Shown here: positions 27,569 to 37,763 of the stretch, in pieces
Numbering within the stretch: position 1 is the first letter of the stretch
Layout: each line of letters opens with the position of its first letter
Source: Maribellus comscasis
GTDB lineage: Bacteria; Bacteroidota; Bacteroidia; Bacteroidales; Prolixibacteraceae
Reading direction: 5' to 3'
NCBI RefSeq assembly: GCF_009762775.1
Contig: NZ_CP046401.1
Location: 6,956,001-7,020,000, forward strand
Length of the DNA stretch: 64,000 nt
Program-made: the position numbers and the translations under genes
The notes under the pieces: generated by a model
Database searches by the model: none
What the model was told of the DNA's origin: nothing
What the model saw: the letters and a program-made list of their open reading frames with translations, nothing else

Positions 27569-28435
27569 ATGAGTTTTAATTTACTTAAAGGAAAAAGAGG
27601 GATAATTTTTGGTGCTTTAAATCCCGATTCTATTGCCTGGAAAGTTGCAGAGCGTGCTTTTGAAGAAGGTGCGACAGTGACGTTGACAAACACACCGGTT
27701 GCCCTGAGAATGGGAGAAACAAAAAAACTTGCTGAAAAACTGAACACAGAAGTTATTGGTGCTGATGCAACCAATGTTGATGACCTGAATAACCTTTTTA
27801 CTCAATCGATGGAAGTATTGGGAGGAAAAATCGACTTTGTTCTCCATTCCATCGGAATGTCTCCGAATGTACGAAAAGAAAGACACTACAGTGATTTGGA
27901 TTATAATTACCTTGATAAAACATTGGATGTTTCAGCGGTATCATTTCACAAAGTATTGCAAACAGCCCGGAAACTTGATGCGATAAATGAATGGGGTTCG
28001 GTTGTTGCACTGTCGTATGTTGCCGCACAACGAACATTTTACGGATATAACGACATGGCAGATGCAAAAGCGCTGCTGGAGTCGATAGCGCGTAGTTTTG
28101 GCTACATCTATGGCCGTGAACGCAATGTCAGAATCAACACTGTGTCGCAATCTCCAACGATTACAACGGCCGGTAGCGGAGTAAAAGGTTTTGACCGCTT
28201 GCTCGACTTTGCCGAACGGATGTCTCCACTGGGAAATGCAACCGCCGAAGAATGTGCTGATTACTGTATTACCCTATTTTCAGATCTTACCAAAAAAGTT
28301 ACTATGCAGAATCTATTTAACGATGGCGGATTCTCAAATATGGGGATGAGTTTACGCGCATTGCAGCAATATGAAAAAGGATTACATCAGGACTGTAATT
28401 GCGGCCCTGATCCGGACGACCATATGTTTGACTGA
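27569..28435 (+). CDS. fabI: Enoyl-[acyl-carrier-protein] reductase FabI
   Basis: A 288-residue short-chain dehydrogenase-like protein. FabI features: an N-terminal GKRGIIFGALNPDSIAWKVA cofactor loop, LHSIGMSP (about 91-98), and the catalytic Tyr/Lys block with Lys in MADAKALLES (about 173). It reduces enoyl-ACP with NAD(P)H in the last step of each fatty-acid elongation cycle and is the target of triclosan. At 288 residues it is longer than E. coli FabI, having a short C-terminal tail with NCGPDPDDH. It stands alone between a promoter box and a strong terminator. Confidence 0.93.
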   Translation: MSFNLLKGKRGIIFGALNPDSIAWKVAERAFEEGATVTLTNTPVALRMGETKKLAEKLNTEVIGADATNVDDLNNLFTQSMEVLGGKIDFVLHSIGMSPNVRKERHYSDLDYNYLDKTLDVSAVSFHKVLQTARKLDAINEWGSVVALSYVAAQRTFYGYNDMADAKALLESIARSFGYIYGRERNVRINTVSQSPTITTAGSGVKGFDRLLDFAERMSPLGNATAEECADYCITLFSDLTKKVTMQNLFNDGGFSNMGMSLRALQQYEKGLHQDCNCGPDPDDHMFD

Positions 28436-28459
28436 TTATGTGTATTGATATTTCAAGGG

Positions 28460-28486
28460 GGGGCTAAAAACTTAGCCCCTTTTTTT
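28460..28486 (+). terminator. Rho-independent terminator of fabI
   Basis: GGGGCTAA / TTAGCCCC with a 4-base loop followed by seven T, 24 bases after the fabI stop. Confidence 0.92.
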
Positions 28487-28591
28487 GTTATAATTTGGTA
28501 GGTTAATCGTCTTGGTTTTCATTAACGCCTTTTAAAACTTTTTAAAATTTATTTACCATTTCGTGATTTAATTTTGTAAAAAAAAATTGCC

Positions 28592-29230
28592 ATGAAAAAA
28601 TTAGGAATAATAACAATTGGATTTGTATTGTTATCCTGGCAACTTTTTGCGCAGGATAATTCGGACAAAAAAAATCCGGATGAACAGATAATTGTAAACA
28701 AAAAGTATGATAAAAACGGAAACCTGATTCAATTTGATTCTACCTATGTTCATCAATGGTCATCCGACAGCACTTTTCAATTTTCATTTCCCGATAACGA
28801 TTTTTTTGCAGGAAATGATTTTCCGGATATCGATGAATTCTTTAAAAATTTTATGGGGGATTCTGCCATCGGAGGCTTTGGTTTTTCTGATGGTTTTGGG
28901 CAAATGCCATTCGGTGATGAAGAGTTTTTCAAACAGTTCCATGGGCATTTTCCCGATTCAATGATGATGGGAACTACTCCTTTTGACACGGACTCATCGA
29001 CGCAATATTTTTATTTTAACGAGCCCGGAAACCTGCCACCAGGATTAAATTTTCCGGGTTTTGAGGAATTTGAAAAGCAATTAAACGAACACTTGAGAAA
29101 TTTTGCGCCTGAGGGTTTTGAAATGCCTCGTTTTAAAAATGAAGAACAGCAAAAAGAGTGGCAGGAATTAATAGAAAAACACAAAAAAGAGATGGAGGAA
29201 CTAAAAAAGAAATGGGAAGAAAGTCAGTAG
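28592..29230 (+). CDS. Secreted acidic, Phe/Gly/Pro-rich protein of unknown function
   Basis: A 212-residue protein with a signal peptide (1-20, ending LFAQ). The central part (about 55-150) is low-complexity and rich in Phe, Asp, Gly and Met (for example GGFGFSDGFGQMPFGDEEFF). The C terminus (about 170-212) is a charged helix, KEWQELIEKHKKEMEELKK, likely a coiled coil. No known domain was recognised. A bidirectional terminator follows. Confidence 0.7.
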   Translation: MKKLGIITIGFVLLSWQLFAQDNSDKKNPDEQIIVNKKYDKNGNLIQFDSTYVHQWSSDSTFQFSFPDNDFFAGNDFPDIDEFFKNFMGDSAIGGFGFSDGFGQMPFGDEEFFKQFHGHFPDSMMMGTTPFDTDSSTQYFYFNEPGNLPPGLNFPGFEEFEKQLNEHLRNFAPEGFEMPRFKNEEQQKEWQELIEKHKKEMEELKKKWEESQ

Positions 29231-29253
29231 CCTGCTGCATTGATCAAAAACAA

Positions 29254-29286
29254 AAAAAGGTTTGCCTTTGTTTGGCAAACCTTTTT
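29254..29286. terminator. Bidirectional terminator
   Basis: AAAAAGGTTTGCC / GGCAAACCTTTTT, a perfect 13-base inverted repeat with a 7-base loop, between the acidic protein (+) and SusD (-) 3' ends. Confidence 0.9.
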
Positions 29287-29305
29287 GTATAAAGCTGAGT
29301 TATTT

Positions 29306-30670
29306 TTAATAACCTTCGTTCTGAACCATATTGGAGTTGGCATCAATCTCAGCCTTTGGAACTGGCCATGCCAATCTGTGGTCTCCGTAAGGAATCGTCG
29401 CTGCAAAATTCTGTTGTATCGATATTTTTTCGATATCACTTCCGGTTCTTAACAAATCATCGTAGCGTTTTCCTTCAAAGAGAAATTCTTTTCTTCTTTC
29501 GTTAATTACATCATCTTTCGTAACCGTTTCGTAAGCAGTAGCTCCTCTGTTTGAAGTAATTTTGTTAATCTGAGTCAATGCATCACCTCCGGTTTCCAAA
29601 AGTGCTTCTGCATAGTTCAGGATAATTTCTTCGTATCTGATAACAGGAACGTTATCATAGCCTTGATTATCCGGATATTTACCCATATTTCTTAACATAT
29701 CATCTTCATAACCAAGGATGCCTGCCCTAACGTCACCTACTTCATAAATATCTTCAACTCCATCGATAACCTGAACATCACCGTAACTGCTACCTCTGTA
29801 AATATATGCTAAACCGTTAATTCCCTGGTTGTCAGTTTCATTAAATGCAAGTTCAAATATCGAGTTGGAAGAACCGTCGTTTTCCCATTGAGTCAAAAAA
29901 TCTGCAGCCGGAATAATGTTATAAGCGCCTGAATTGATAACTTCTTCAGAAGCACTTATCGCTCTGTCCCACATTCCAAAATAAGTAGCTACATTCGATT
30001 CAATTGCTTTGGCAACATATTTTGATGGAAACTCTTTTGAAGAGTCATAATAATCATCACTCATCATATTAAATGCTGTTTCCAAATCACCTAAGATTAA
30101 TTGTTTGGTCTCTTCAACTGTTTTACGGGCAGGCAAGAGATCTTCACCTTTAAATTCAGTTACATAAGGTACTCCAAGTGTTCCTCCAACGTGTTGCTGG
30201 CCATATTGTTTTAATAGGTCAAAATGAACAAGGGCTCTTAATGCATAAGCTTGTCCCTGCAAGTGGCTACCATAATCAAGGTCACCTTCGAGTTCATTCA
30301 AATCCACTCCGTTTATTATAATATTTAAACCAGCGATAGCCTCATATGCTTCATCCCAGAAATAACCGGTATTGGCATTGTAATTAAAAGATGCCTGAGT
30401 TATAAAACGACCCGAATTACCATTTGAAAAACAATTATCAGTTCGAACTTCATTATTAACAATTATATCTCTGCCGTAGTAGGCTGATTCCGTCATTCTG
30501 CTTAATGAACCTTTTAATATTGCGTAGAGGTTGTCTACAGAGGTAATTCCTCCCTGAATAAGCTTATTTTGTTCCAGGGAAGGATCGAGGTCATCTGTGG
30601 TGCATGCATTAATGGAAACCAAAAGCGCAAACACCATTGTTATCCTTGCTAATATATTTACTATTTTCAT
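29306..30670 (-). CDS. SusD/RagB family nutrient-binding outer membrane lipoprotein
   Basis: A 454-residue SusD-like protein. The signal peptide ends in a lipobox (SINAC, Cys23), followed by acidic residues that favour surface export. The helical TPR core with LRALVHFDLLKQYG (about 142-156) and the C-terminal NERRKEFLFEGKRYDDLLR motif (about 405-423) are diagnostic. It caps its SusC partner, which is encoded 6 bases upstream, and captures oligosaccharides or peptides for import. Ligand unknown. Confidence 0.95.
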   Translation of the reverse strand: MKIVNILARITMVFALLVSINACTTDDLDPSLEQNKLIQGGITSVDNLYAILKGSLSRMTESAYYGRDIIVNNEVRTDNCFSNGNSGRFITQASFNYNANTGYFWDEAYEAIAGLNIIINGVDLNELEGDLDYGSHLQGQAYALRALVHFDLLKQYGQQHVGGTLGVPYVTEFKGEDLLPARKTVEETKQLILGDLETAFNMMSDDYYDSSKEFPSKYVAKAIESNVATYFGMWDRAISASEEVINSGAYNIIPAADFLTQWENDGSSNSIFELAFNETDNQGINGLAYIYRGSSYGDVQVIDGVEDIYEVGDVRAGILGYEDDMLRNMGKYPDNQGYDNVPVIRYEEIILNYAEALLETGGDALTQINKITSNRGATAYETVTKDDVINERRKEFLFEGKRYDDLLRTGSDIEKISIQQNFAATIPYGDHRLAWPVPKAEIDANSNMVQNEGY

Positions 30671-30676
30671 GATTTC

Positions 30677-33600
30677 TTAAAAATTTAAATTAAGTCCAAA
30701 AATAACTGATTTAATCGGTGGTTGAGTCAATTCGGTATAACCCGATACATCCACTTCTGGGTCGTATTTAAGATTTTCATCTTTAACCCATGTCAACATA
30801 TTTGTTCCCCTCACAAATACCCTCAAACCATCAACATTTATCATACTGGTAACACTTTGCGGTAAATCATAACCAAGAGTTACATCTTTTAAACGGAAAT
30901 AATCTCCGTCGTAAAGAAATTTGGAGTGACGTTGCCATGGTCTTCCTGTATATTCAAATTTACCGTATCTGGTGCCTTCATCACCCGGTTGCTGCCATCT
31001 GTCCATCAATGCAGCTACACCTTGATAATACAATACTGAATAAACATCAGTACCATTGGTATAGCGGTGCCATTCTTCATATACTTTATGACCGCCGGCA
31101 AAATATCCGTTAGCATCCAGGAAGACGCCTTTAAAGTCAATATGAAGATTTAATCCTGCGGTTAATGTTGGAATTGCACTTCCCCCTTGCCAAACCTGGT
31201 TGGCATCATTGAAGTTAGAAGTTGTTTCGCTTCCCTCACCATCAACGTACCACAATTCATCTCCTGTTTGCGCATCTACTCCAGCCCATGTTGGCATATA
31301 CCATCCGTATACAGGATGACCTGTTTCAACACGTTGAGTTTGATCGGTAATGTTGATTTCATCACCATTAATATCTTTTGCCAATTCCAGTACCTCATTG
31401 TTCACTGTTCCAATGTTTCCGCCGATTGACAAATTAAAATCATTCATACGTACAACGTCAACCATCAATTCTGCTTCAAAACCTTTATTCTCCATTCTAC
31501 CGATATTTAAGGTTTGTTCCTCAAAACCAGAGGTTAAAGAAAGTGGAACATCAAGTAACAGGTCTTTTGACTCTCTTCTGAAGTACCCTACAGAACCCGT
31601 AATCCTGTTTTTCAAAATACCAAAGTCAATACCCACATCTACAGTGTGAGAAGTTTCCCAAGTTAAGTCAGGATTTCCAAAGTTTCCCGGATATGAAGCT
31701 CCTTCACCAGCGTAGTCCGAATCAAAATTAAGTAACTCCTGATATTGATTTAAATCAATATTGGCATTACCTGTAACACCATAAGAAGCTCTTAATTTCA
31801 AGCTGTTGATCACTCCCGAATCAGACAAGAAATTTTCTCTGTGAATATTCCAGGCTCCACCAACAGACCAGAAAGTTCCCCAACGATTATCATCGCTGAA
31901 ACGAGAACTACCTTCCTGACGGATTGTCGCATCAGCAATGTATTTTCCGTTAAAAGAATAATGAACCATACCTAAGTATGAGGCAATTGCCCAATCAGAA
32001 AACCATGAGTTTGCCAGAGTTGGATTACCAGCTGAATTCAGATTGGTCAAACCAACATCTGAGAAATTATCTCCGTCGGTTTCCATATATAACAACCGGT
32101 TTTTCTGGAATTCCTGAAGGACTTTTACATCAAAATTATGTCCTCCGTCAACTTCAAAAGAATAATCCAGTGAGTTTTGAAAAACATAATTTGCTCTATT
32201 GCGATTTGCCACCCATCCATAACCATTAGAATTGTCACCATCTCCTCTAACCGGGTTACGGTAACGCTTGTAATTATATACATGGTAATCAATATTTACC
32301 CTGCTGGTAAACACTAAATCCTCAACCGGTGTTTCCCAAGTAACTGAGTTGTTCGACAGAATTCGGGTTAGTTTTGAATCATCAATGTCTTCCTGGGCAA
32401 TCCACAATGGGTTAGGCATAGAAGTGCCGTAAATATTAATAGATCCGTCTTCCAGATATGGCTGCTCAATCGGAGGCATAAAATATTTTGCCGTACGTGG
32501 GTTAGAGAAATATGCACTTGTTTCCAACAATCCGTCCTGATAGGAATGAGACGCAGTATTTCTTGTTGAAAATGTAAGTTTTGGCTTAATTTCAGCAGTC
32601 AAATTTAATGCACCTGACAAACGCTGAAAATCAGAACCAATTACGGTAGCTTCCTGATCAAAATACCCAAAAGAAGTATAATAACTTAATTGGTCGGTTC
32701 CACCACTTGCTGAAAGGTTGTATTCCTGCATTGGTGCATTTTTATTGGTGATAACATCCTGCCAGTCAGTTTCCGGCGCTCCTGCATCATGCCAATCGGT
32801 ATAATCGGTACCAAACCAACCCGTTTCAGCGTACCATTGTCCCGCTGCTTCCGGGCTTGCTAAATCATAAGACTCTCCGTAAGTATTATAGAGAGCTTCG
32901 TAAAACAATTCCTCGCGTTGGGCGCCAGTTAATACTTTAGGTCCTTTTGTTGCGTCATTTGAAAACCCGTAAGTGGCACTAAAATTAATTTTTGCCTCGC
33001 CTGATTTACCACTCTTTGTAGTAATAACGATTACACCATTTGCACCACGTGCACCGTAAGCAGCAGTCGCTGAAGCGTCTTTAAGTACTGTAATACTCTC
33101 AATATCATTACTGTTTAAACTTGCCAGTGAGGACATGTTAGAGCCTGAAGTTGTAGCGGAAACGTTGGTGTTTACCATTGGAACACCATCAATTACATAC
33201 AACGGGTCGTTACCGGCAGTAATAGAACTTCTACCCCTGATACGAATATCCTGTACTGATCCCGGAGTACCAGAAGAAGCAGTTATTGAGACACCTGCAA
33301 CTTTCCCTTGCAAAGCCTGATCAAGTGATGCAACCGGCATATTTTCCAGTTGCTCTCCACCAACCTGAACCGTTGAGCCGGTTATTTCACTTTTCCCCTG
33401 GCTACCGTAACCCATTACGATAACTTCATCAACACCAATATAGTCAGATTCCATCGAAACATTAACAGTTGTTCCGGTAATCGGTGCTTCAACACTTTTC
33501 ATTCCAACGAATGAGAAAACCAATGTTTGTGCATCATTGGGTACACTTAACTGATATTCTCCGTCCATGTTGGTAGTTGTACCGATAGTGGTACCTTTCA

Positions 33601-33736
33601 CAACAATTGAAACTCCAGGTATCCCGGTACCGTCCTCTGAACTTGTTACTGTTCCGGAAATACTCTTTACCTGAGCTTCAACTACTAGTACGCCAAACAT
33701 GGCAATACCAAACAGCATTAGCGCAATTTTTTTCAT
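30677..33736 (-). CDS. SusC/RagA family TonB-linked outer membrane transporter
   Basis: A 1019-residue SusC-type receptor: signal peptide (1-21), carboxypeptidase-regulatory-like domain (about 24-100), TonB-box-like segment DEVIVMGYG (about 103-111), plug with the SusC signature GRSSITAGNDPLYVIDG (about 168-184), and a 22-strand barrel ending FGLNLNF. It forms a lidded importer with the SusD encoded next. No glycosidase follows the pair directly. The promoter region carries a CRP-type site, so catabolite control is likely. Confidence 0.96.
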   Translation of the reverse strand: MKKIALMLFGIAMFGVLVVEAQVKSISGTVTSSEDGTGIPGVSIVVKGTTIGTTTNMDGEYQLSVPNDAQTLVFSFVGMKSVEAPITGTTVNVSMESDYIGVDEVIVMGYGSQGKSEITGSTVQVGGEQLENMPVASLDQALQGKVAGVSITASSGTPGSVQDIRIRGRSSITAGNDPLYVIDGVPMVNTNVSATTSGSNMSSLASLNSNDIESITVLKDASATAAYGARGANGVIVITTKSGKSGEAKINFSATYGFSNDATKGPKVLTGAQREELFYEALYNTYGESYDLASPEAAGQWYAETGWFGTDYTDWHDAGAPETDWQDVITNKNAPMQEYNLSASGGTDQLSYYTSFGYFDQEATVIGSDFQRLSGALNLTAEIKPKLTFSTRNTASHSYQDGLLETSAYFSNPRTAKYFMPPIEQPYLEDGSINIYGTSMPNPLWIAQEDIDDSKLTRILSNNSVTWETPVEDLVFTSRVNIDYHVYNYKRYRNPVRGDGDNSNGYGWVANRNRANYVFQNSLDYSFEVDGGHNFDVKVLQEFQKNRLLYMETDGDNFSDVGLTNLNSAGNPTLANSWFSDWAIASYLGMVHYSFNGKYIADATIRQEGSSRFSDDNRWGTFWSVGGAWNIHRENFLSDSGVINSLKLRASYGVTGNANIDLNQYQELLNFDSDYAGEGASYPGNFGNPDLTWETSHTVDVGIDFGILKNRITGSVGYFRRESKDLLLDVPLSLTSGFEEQTLNIGRMENKGFEAELMVDVVRMNDFNLSIGGNIGTVNNEVLELAKDINGDEINITDQTQRVETGHPVYGWYMPTWAGVDAQTGDELWYVDGEGSETTSNFNDANQVWQGGSAIPTLTAGLNLHIDFKGVFLDANGYFAGGHKVYEEWHRYTNGTDVYSVLYYQGVAALMDRWQQPGDEGTRYGKFEYTGRPWQRHSKFLYDGDYFRLKDVTLGYDLPQSVTSMINVDGLRVFVRGTNMLTWVKDENLKYDPEVDVSGYTELTQPPIKSVIFGLNLNF

Positions 33737-33879
33737 AGATAAATTTTTAATAATTAAAATTAACTAAAACAGACAATAAATTCACTGTACGAAAATATTA
33801 AAAAAATCGAGCAATTAACATTTTTTCACAATTATTCGACTATTTAACACAATAATTCGCCTAACTCTTTAAAAGTTTG

Positions 33880-33887
33880 CAAAAATA
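33880..33887 (-). promoter_or_regulatory. -7 box of the susCD operon
   Basis: Minus strand TATTTTTG, a full match to TAnnTTTG, followed by C. The start of transcription would be near 33874, giving a leader of about 137 bases. There is no good TTTG -33 box, which is usual for activator-dependent promoters. Confidence 0.5.
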
Positions 33888-33907
33888 AACGTCCGTTGCC
33901 ACAATTA

Positions 33908-33923
33908 TGTGATTTTAGTCACA
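33908..33923. promoter_or_regulatory. CRP/FNR-type site at about -41.5 of the susCD promoter
   Basis: TGTGATTTTAGTCACA is a perfect TGTGA-N6-TCACA palindrome, the consensus for CRP-family activators. Its centre is about 41.5 bases upstream of the start predicted from the -7 box at 33880, the classic class II activator position. The rest of the 356-base gap (33737-34092) is AT-rich with no gene. Confidence 0.65.
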
Positions 33924-34092
33924 CCAATAAAAAAACAACTTTAAAAACGTCTTATTTCCAGAAAGTTAAAATAAAATACCAGATAGTCCTAAAAGAATAA
34001 AATGTAGTTATAACTTAGATAATATTTTAACTATTTTTTAAATTTCGAACTGAATTCTTAAATTTATGTTAGAAATTAAATTCGATTCTTCT

Positions 34093-34965
34093 ATGAAAAA
34101 ACTTTTCATCCACATTTTCCTTCTTTGTATGTTTTCATTTTACTCTTTTTCGGGAGAGAAAGTTAACGTTGTGGTTATTGGAGCACATCCTGACGACTGC
34201 GATATTGATGCAGGAGGGACAGCGATAAAATTTGCCAAAGCCGGACATAATGTACTTTTTATATCTGTTACAAATGGCGACGCAGGACATCACGAAAAGG
34301 GAGGCGGAGCGCTCGCCAAAATCAGGAGAGCTGAAGCAAAAGAAGCCGGGAAAAGATTTGGAGTGGAATATATAGTCCTTGATAATCATGATGGAGAATT
34401 GATGCCAACACTCCCTGTACGTTTAAATCTTATACGGTTAATAAGAGAATGGAATGCTGATGTTGTGATTGGCCCCCGTCCAAACGATTATCACCCGGAT
34501 CACAGAAATACTGCAATCTTAATTCAGGATGCTGCTTATATGGTAATCGTACCAAATGTTGCACCTGATACTCCTCCTCTAAAAAAGAATCCTGTGTTTT
34601 TATACACAGAGGACAACTTTCAAAAACCATATCCGTTTGAGCCTGATATTGTAATTGATATTACAGAAGTTTTCGATCAAAAAATATATGCTATGTCTGC
34701 CCACGAATCGCAGTTTTTTGAGTGGCTCCCCTGGACAAACGGAACACTTGAGCAGGTTCCTGAAAACAAAAAAGATAGGCTAAACTGGTTGGCTAAATGG
34801 AGAAATCCACATGTTAAAGACAATATAAGAAAAGGCCTTGTTAAATGGTATGGCGAAGATAAAAGCAGTTCTATAAAACAGGCTGAAGCATTTGAAATAT
34901 GCGAGTACGGCAGAAGACCATCTGATAATGAAATTCGCGAATTATTTCCCTTTTTTAAGGATTAA
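34093..34965 (+). CDS. PIG-L/LmbE family N-acetylglucosaminyl deacetylase-like protein, secreted
   Basis: The start at 34093 gives a proper signal peptide (MKKLFIHIFLLCMFSF, about 1-20); an upstream in-frame Met at 34066 would add nine residues before it. The 290-residue protein has the zinc motif AHPDD (31-35) and the second ligand block HPDH (134-137), as in LmbE deacetylases. The family removes acetyl groups from GlcNAc-containing substrates, or cleaves other amides. It is divergent from susCD and shares its intergenic region with the CRP-type site. Confidence 0.88.
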   Translation: MKKLFIHIFLLCMFSFYSFSGEKVNVVVIGAHPDDCDIDAGGTAIKFAKAGHNVLFISVTNGDAGHHEKGGGALAKIRRAEAKEAGKRFGVEYIVLDNHDGELMPTLPVRLNLIRLIREWNADVVIGPRPNDYHPDHRNTAILIQDAAYMVIVPNVAPDTPPLKKNPVFLYTEDNFQKPYPFEPDIVIDITEVFDQKIYAMSAHESQFFEWLPWTNGTLEQVPENKKDRLNWLAKWRNPHVKDNIRKGLVKWYGEDKSSSIKQAEAFEICEYGRRPSDNEIRELFPFFKD

Positions 34966-35023
34966 AGCATGGAAATCCGATTATACAGTCCATCCATGCC
35001 TTACCAAATGATTTCTTTCAGAA

Positions 35024-35398
35024 TTATAAAAGTAAAATAAGCAACAATACAATTATTATGGCAGCCCCCGTTGAAATATAAAACCCTCCTCTTTCAGCGG
35101 CTGCGGCTTCAGCGGCGCTTTGCGCCTCAGAAGCTGAATCGCTTTTTGCAATCGCTTTCAAGTCACGACGAATGGAACGCACCTCTTTTCTTAATTCTTT
35201 TTTTTCAATAGAAGTCATCTCTTTAAAATTCATTTCTTTGATTTCGTTTAGCCGGTCAACCATTTCATTAACCTCTGCCATTTCGGAAACGACTGTTCCT
35301 GTTTTGGAACTTTTTGCATCTTCGTTTGCCCAAAGTTGCGGTGCCCCTGCCAGCAAAAGGAAAGATGCTGCAAAAAAATAAAAGACAATCTTTTTCAT
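35024..35398 (-). CDS. Small envelope protein with coiled coil and C-terminal membrane anchor
   Basis: A 124-residue protein: signal peptide (1-25, ending LWAN), a helical charged region (about 40-85, with EKKELRKEVRSIRRDLKAI), an Ala-rich stretch, and a C-terminal hydrophobic helix (about 103-124) after GGFYIST. It may be anchored in the inner membrane with its helix in the periplasm. Proteins of this form are widespread in Bacteroidota without known function. The GH172 gene lies upstream on the same strand, 24 bases away. Confidence 0.65.
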   Translation of the reverse strand: MKKIVFYFFAASFLLLAGAPQLWANEDAKSSKTGTVVSEMAEVNEMVDRLNEIKEMNFKEMTSIEKKELRKEVRSIRRDLKAIAKSDSASEAQSAAEAAAAERGGFYISTGAAIIIVLLLILLL

Positions 35399-35422
35399 AT
35401 TATACTTTTTTAAAATTAAGAA

Positions 35423-37495
35423 TCATATTTTTTGAAAACGGATAAAATCTATTCCTGCCATATTTCCCGGTTTTGCATTTTTGTCAGCCCCTAAAATCTT
35501 TACCGAAAAAATATTTTCTCCTTCGCTTAAAACATGCATTCCCAAATCAATTTCAATAGGAATAACTTTATCCCGGTTAAAAGCATTTATTTTATCGTGT
35601 AAAACAACCCCGTTTAAATAAAGTTGAATAATTCCGTAATCAACGGCTTTTGTAAGCTGTATTTTTACTTTATACTTTGCCGTTTCACTGACAATAAATT
35701 TTGTTGTTAGTTCAGCTCCATTTTCCGCGTTTCTCCACCAAAGCTGGCTGTTTCCACTCCATCCATAATCACCTGATTGAACACCTGCCTGCCCCGAAGT
35801 GGCATTAACAATTTCCAGATTCTCACCTTCAATCTTTCCTTCCGAATCAACAATAGGTTTATATATATCCGAACGTTTCAAGGCAACAGGTAATTTCACG
35901 CTTTCAATATCAGGCTTAACATTAATTGTAAATCCGGGTTTGGCGTACCAATATGCCGTCATAGCATAATTAATCCTTGTTTTTACCCAATGCCACAATT
36001 CTATATTTGAGCTTATTTTCTCATTAAAAGGGATAGCATCCAAAGCGCGGTATCGCATGTTCACTGTCATTCCGGTGTGAAAATTGCCTGCTCCGGTTGG
36101 CTGGGCAATAAACGGATGTGTAAATTTTTCCGGCCGGCACCATGCATAGCCATAATAATCCTCTGTTCCTGTTCCTATAAAGGAGGGAAAACTTTCTCCA
36201 TCAACAAAAATCTTTTCGTCCCCCTCACCCCACCAAGCTTCTGCAGTATTAAAAATTGTAAGTGCGTCTCCGGCATAAATACCTTGGCCGTTTATATCTA
36301 TGTAATTAACGTCAAAATGCCATTCGTGATTTTCAAGTGTTGAATCTTTTGCCGTATGAATCCGGTTAAATTCGTGCCACGATGCGCCGAAATACATGCT
36401 TTCACGAGTCCAACAATAGTCTGAAATTGTAATTCCGGCCTCAACTTCTACCGACTGTTCTCCATAATTCACAAATCTTACTTCTGCATTTTCCTGAAAA
36501 GGCATTACCCAAAACGACACCATTCCTCCGTTAGCTTCTACCTGGGAATACCATGTTTTTGAAGAATAAACCTGGTAACCCGTTCCCCAAAAATCGCCCA
36601 CCGGAGTCCAAACACTTTGTATTCCGTCAAACGACATTGAGAGTACAGTTGAACGTAAAGCCTGATTAAGGTCTTCCGCCTTCAATTTCAGCGTCATCTT
36701 TGAAATTGCCTTTCTACCCTCGCTGACTCCAAGCAAAAACTCCTCGCCTGGCCGGAGGATTTTTGTTTCATTAATCAATTCGCCTTCAATATCATCCTGA
36801 TTTAATAATTTTTGTGCAGCACCCTCAATTTTATTTTTTGCCCTCGTCAGCACTTTCTTTGAAAAACTTTCTACTTTAACATCCTGAGCATATATTCTGT
36901 AACAAATGTTGTAGTAGATACTTGGTCTCCAGCGGTTATTCTCAAACTTCACAGCATCACACTCGTAAGTAATTTTGCAATGTTTTGCGTAAGGAATTGG
37001 CAGATATAAATTATGCCCGCGACGTTCATATTCTGTTTCCGGCGAAACTGAGGCAGCCAAAGGTTTGGGCGCGAGTTGCATTCCACTTAGAATTTCGAGA
37101 ACATTGCCTTCTACTTCGGGCATCTCGCTACCATCAATATATAATCTAAGTGTTCCGTCGCTTGCTCCGTCGCCGGCAAAAGTCATCCAATACCGGACAA
37201 CAGCCCCCGGTCCTTCTGCATCAAACAGAACAAACTCACGGCGTCCATTATTTTCCTCTTCGCGTAGAAACTGAGTATAATCAGCATTAGCCCACCAGTT
37301 ATTATCATCGGGAGATACTGATTTCCGGTCATAACTACTAAACTGTTTTAGCGCATATTTTTCTTCAGGGAAGCGGGTTAAAACAGTTTTGTCCGTCATT
37401 TCATCAAGTAGCGATTCGAGTGTCACAACTTTTGTTTTGCACGAAACCAAAGCAATGGAAATGAGAGTTCCAAGCAAAAATACCGTTCGGTTCAT
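35423..37495 (-). CDS. GH172 (DUF2961) glycoside hydrolase lipoprotein
   Basis: A 690-residue lipoprotein (lipobox VSC, Cys about 19). Residues about 40-400 match the DUF2961 fold: NNWWANADYTQFLREEENNG, then FDAEGPGAVVRYWMTFAG (about 92-109) and GTGTEDYYGYAWC (about 445-457), typical of GH172. Characterised members are difructose-anhydride synthase/hydrolases and exo-acting D-arabinofuranosidases or D-fructofuranosidases. A C-terminal beta-sandwich (about 560-690, ending AGIDFIRFQ) looks like a carbohydrate-binding module. Specificity cannot be read from sequence. Confidence 0.85.
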   Translation of the reverse strand: MNRTVFLLGTLISIALVSCKTKVVTLESLLDEMTDKTVLTRFPEEKYALKQFSSYDRKSVSPDDNNWWANADYTQFLREEENNGRREFVLFDAEGPGAVVRYWMTFAGDGASDGTLRLYIDGSEMPEVEGNVLEILSGMQLAPKPLAASVSPETEYERRGHNLYLPIPYAKHCKITYECDAVKFENNRWRPSIYYNICYRIYAQDVKVESFSKKVLTRAKNKIEGAAQKLLNQDDIEGELINETKILRPGEEFLLGVSEGRKAISKMTLKLKAEDLNQALRSTVLSMSFDGIQSVWTPVGDFWGTGYQVYSSKTWYSQVEANGGMVSFWVMPFQENAEVRFVNYGEQSVEVEAGITISDYCWTRESMYFGASWHEFNRIHTAKDSTLENHEWHFDVNYIDINGQGIYAGDALTIFNTAEAWWGEGDEKIFVDGESFPSFIGTGTEDYYGYAWCRPEKFTHPFIAQPTGAGNFHTGMTVNMRYRALDAIPFNEKISSNIELWHWVKTRINYAMTAYWYAKPGFTINVKPDIESVKLPVALKRSDIYKPIVDSEGKIEGENLEIVNATSGQAGVQSGDYGWSGNSQLWWRNAENGAELTTKFIVSETAKYKVKIQLTKAVDYGIIQLYLNGVVLHDKINAFNRDKVIPIEIDLGMHVLSEGENIFSVKILGADKNAKPGNMAGIDFIRFQKI

Positions 37496-37763
37496 TTTTT
37501 AAGTTTTCCTGATCGGTTTTAAAGATACAAAAATTGAATCACAATTTCATTCGGATTCCCGCGCCAGATAATAGTGCGGCAAAACCAGTCATTAGTATGG
37601 CCCGTGCAAATGAACGTAAAATGGCTAACACAGAACTATTACCGGTAGTAGTGGTAACAAATAGTTTGTGAAGTAAAAAATGAATATCAATCACCGAACT
37701 CTCCACAAAGCCCCATTGACTAACGTCCTTTTTTTCAGTAACTTTAATATAAAAATAGCAGCC

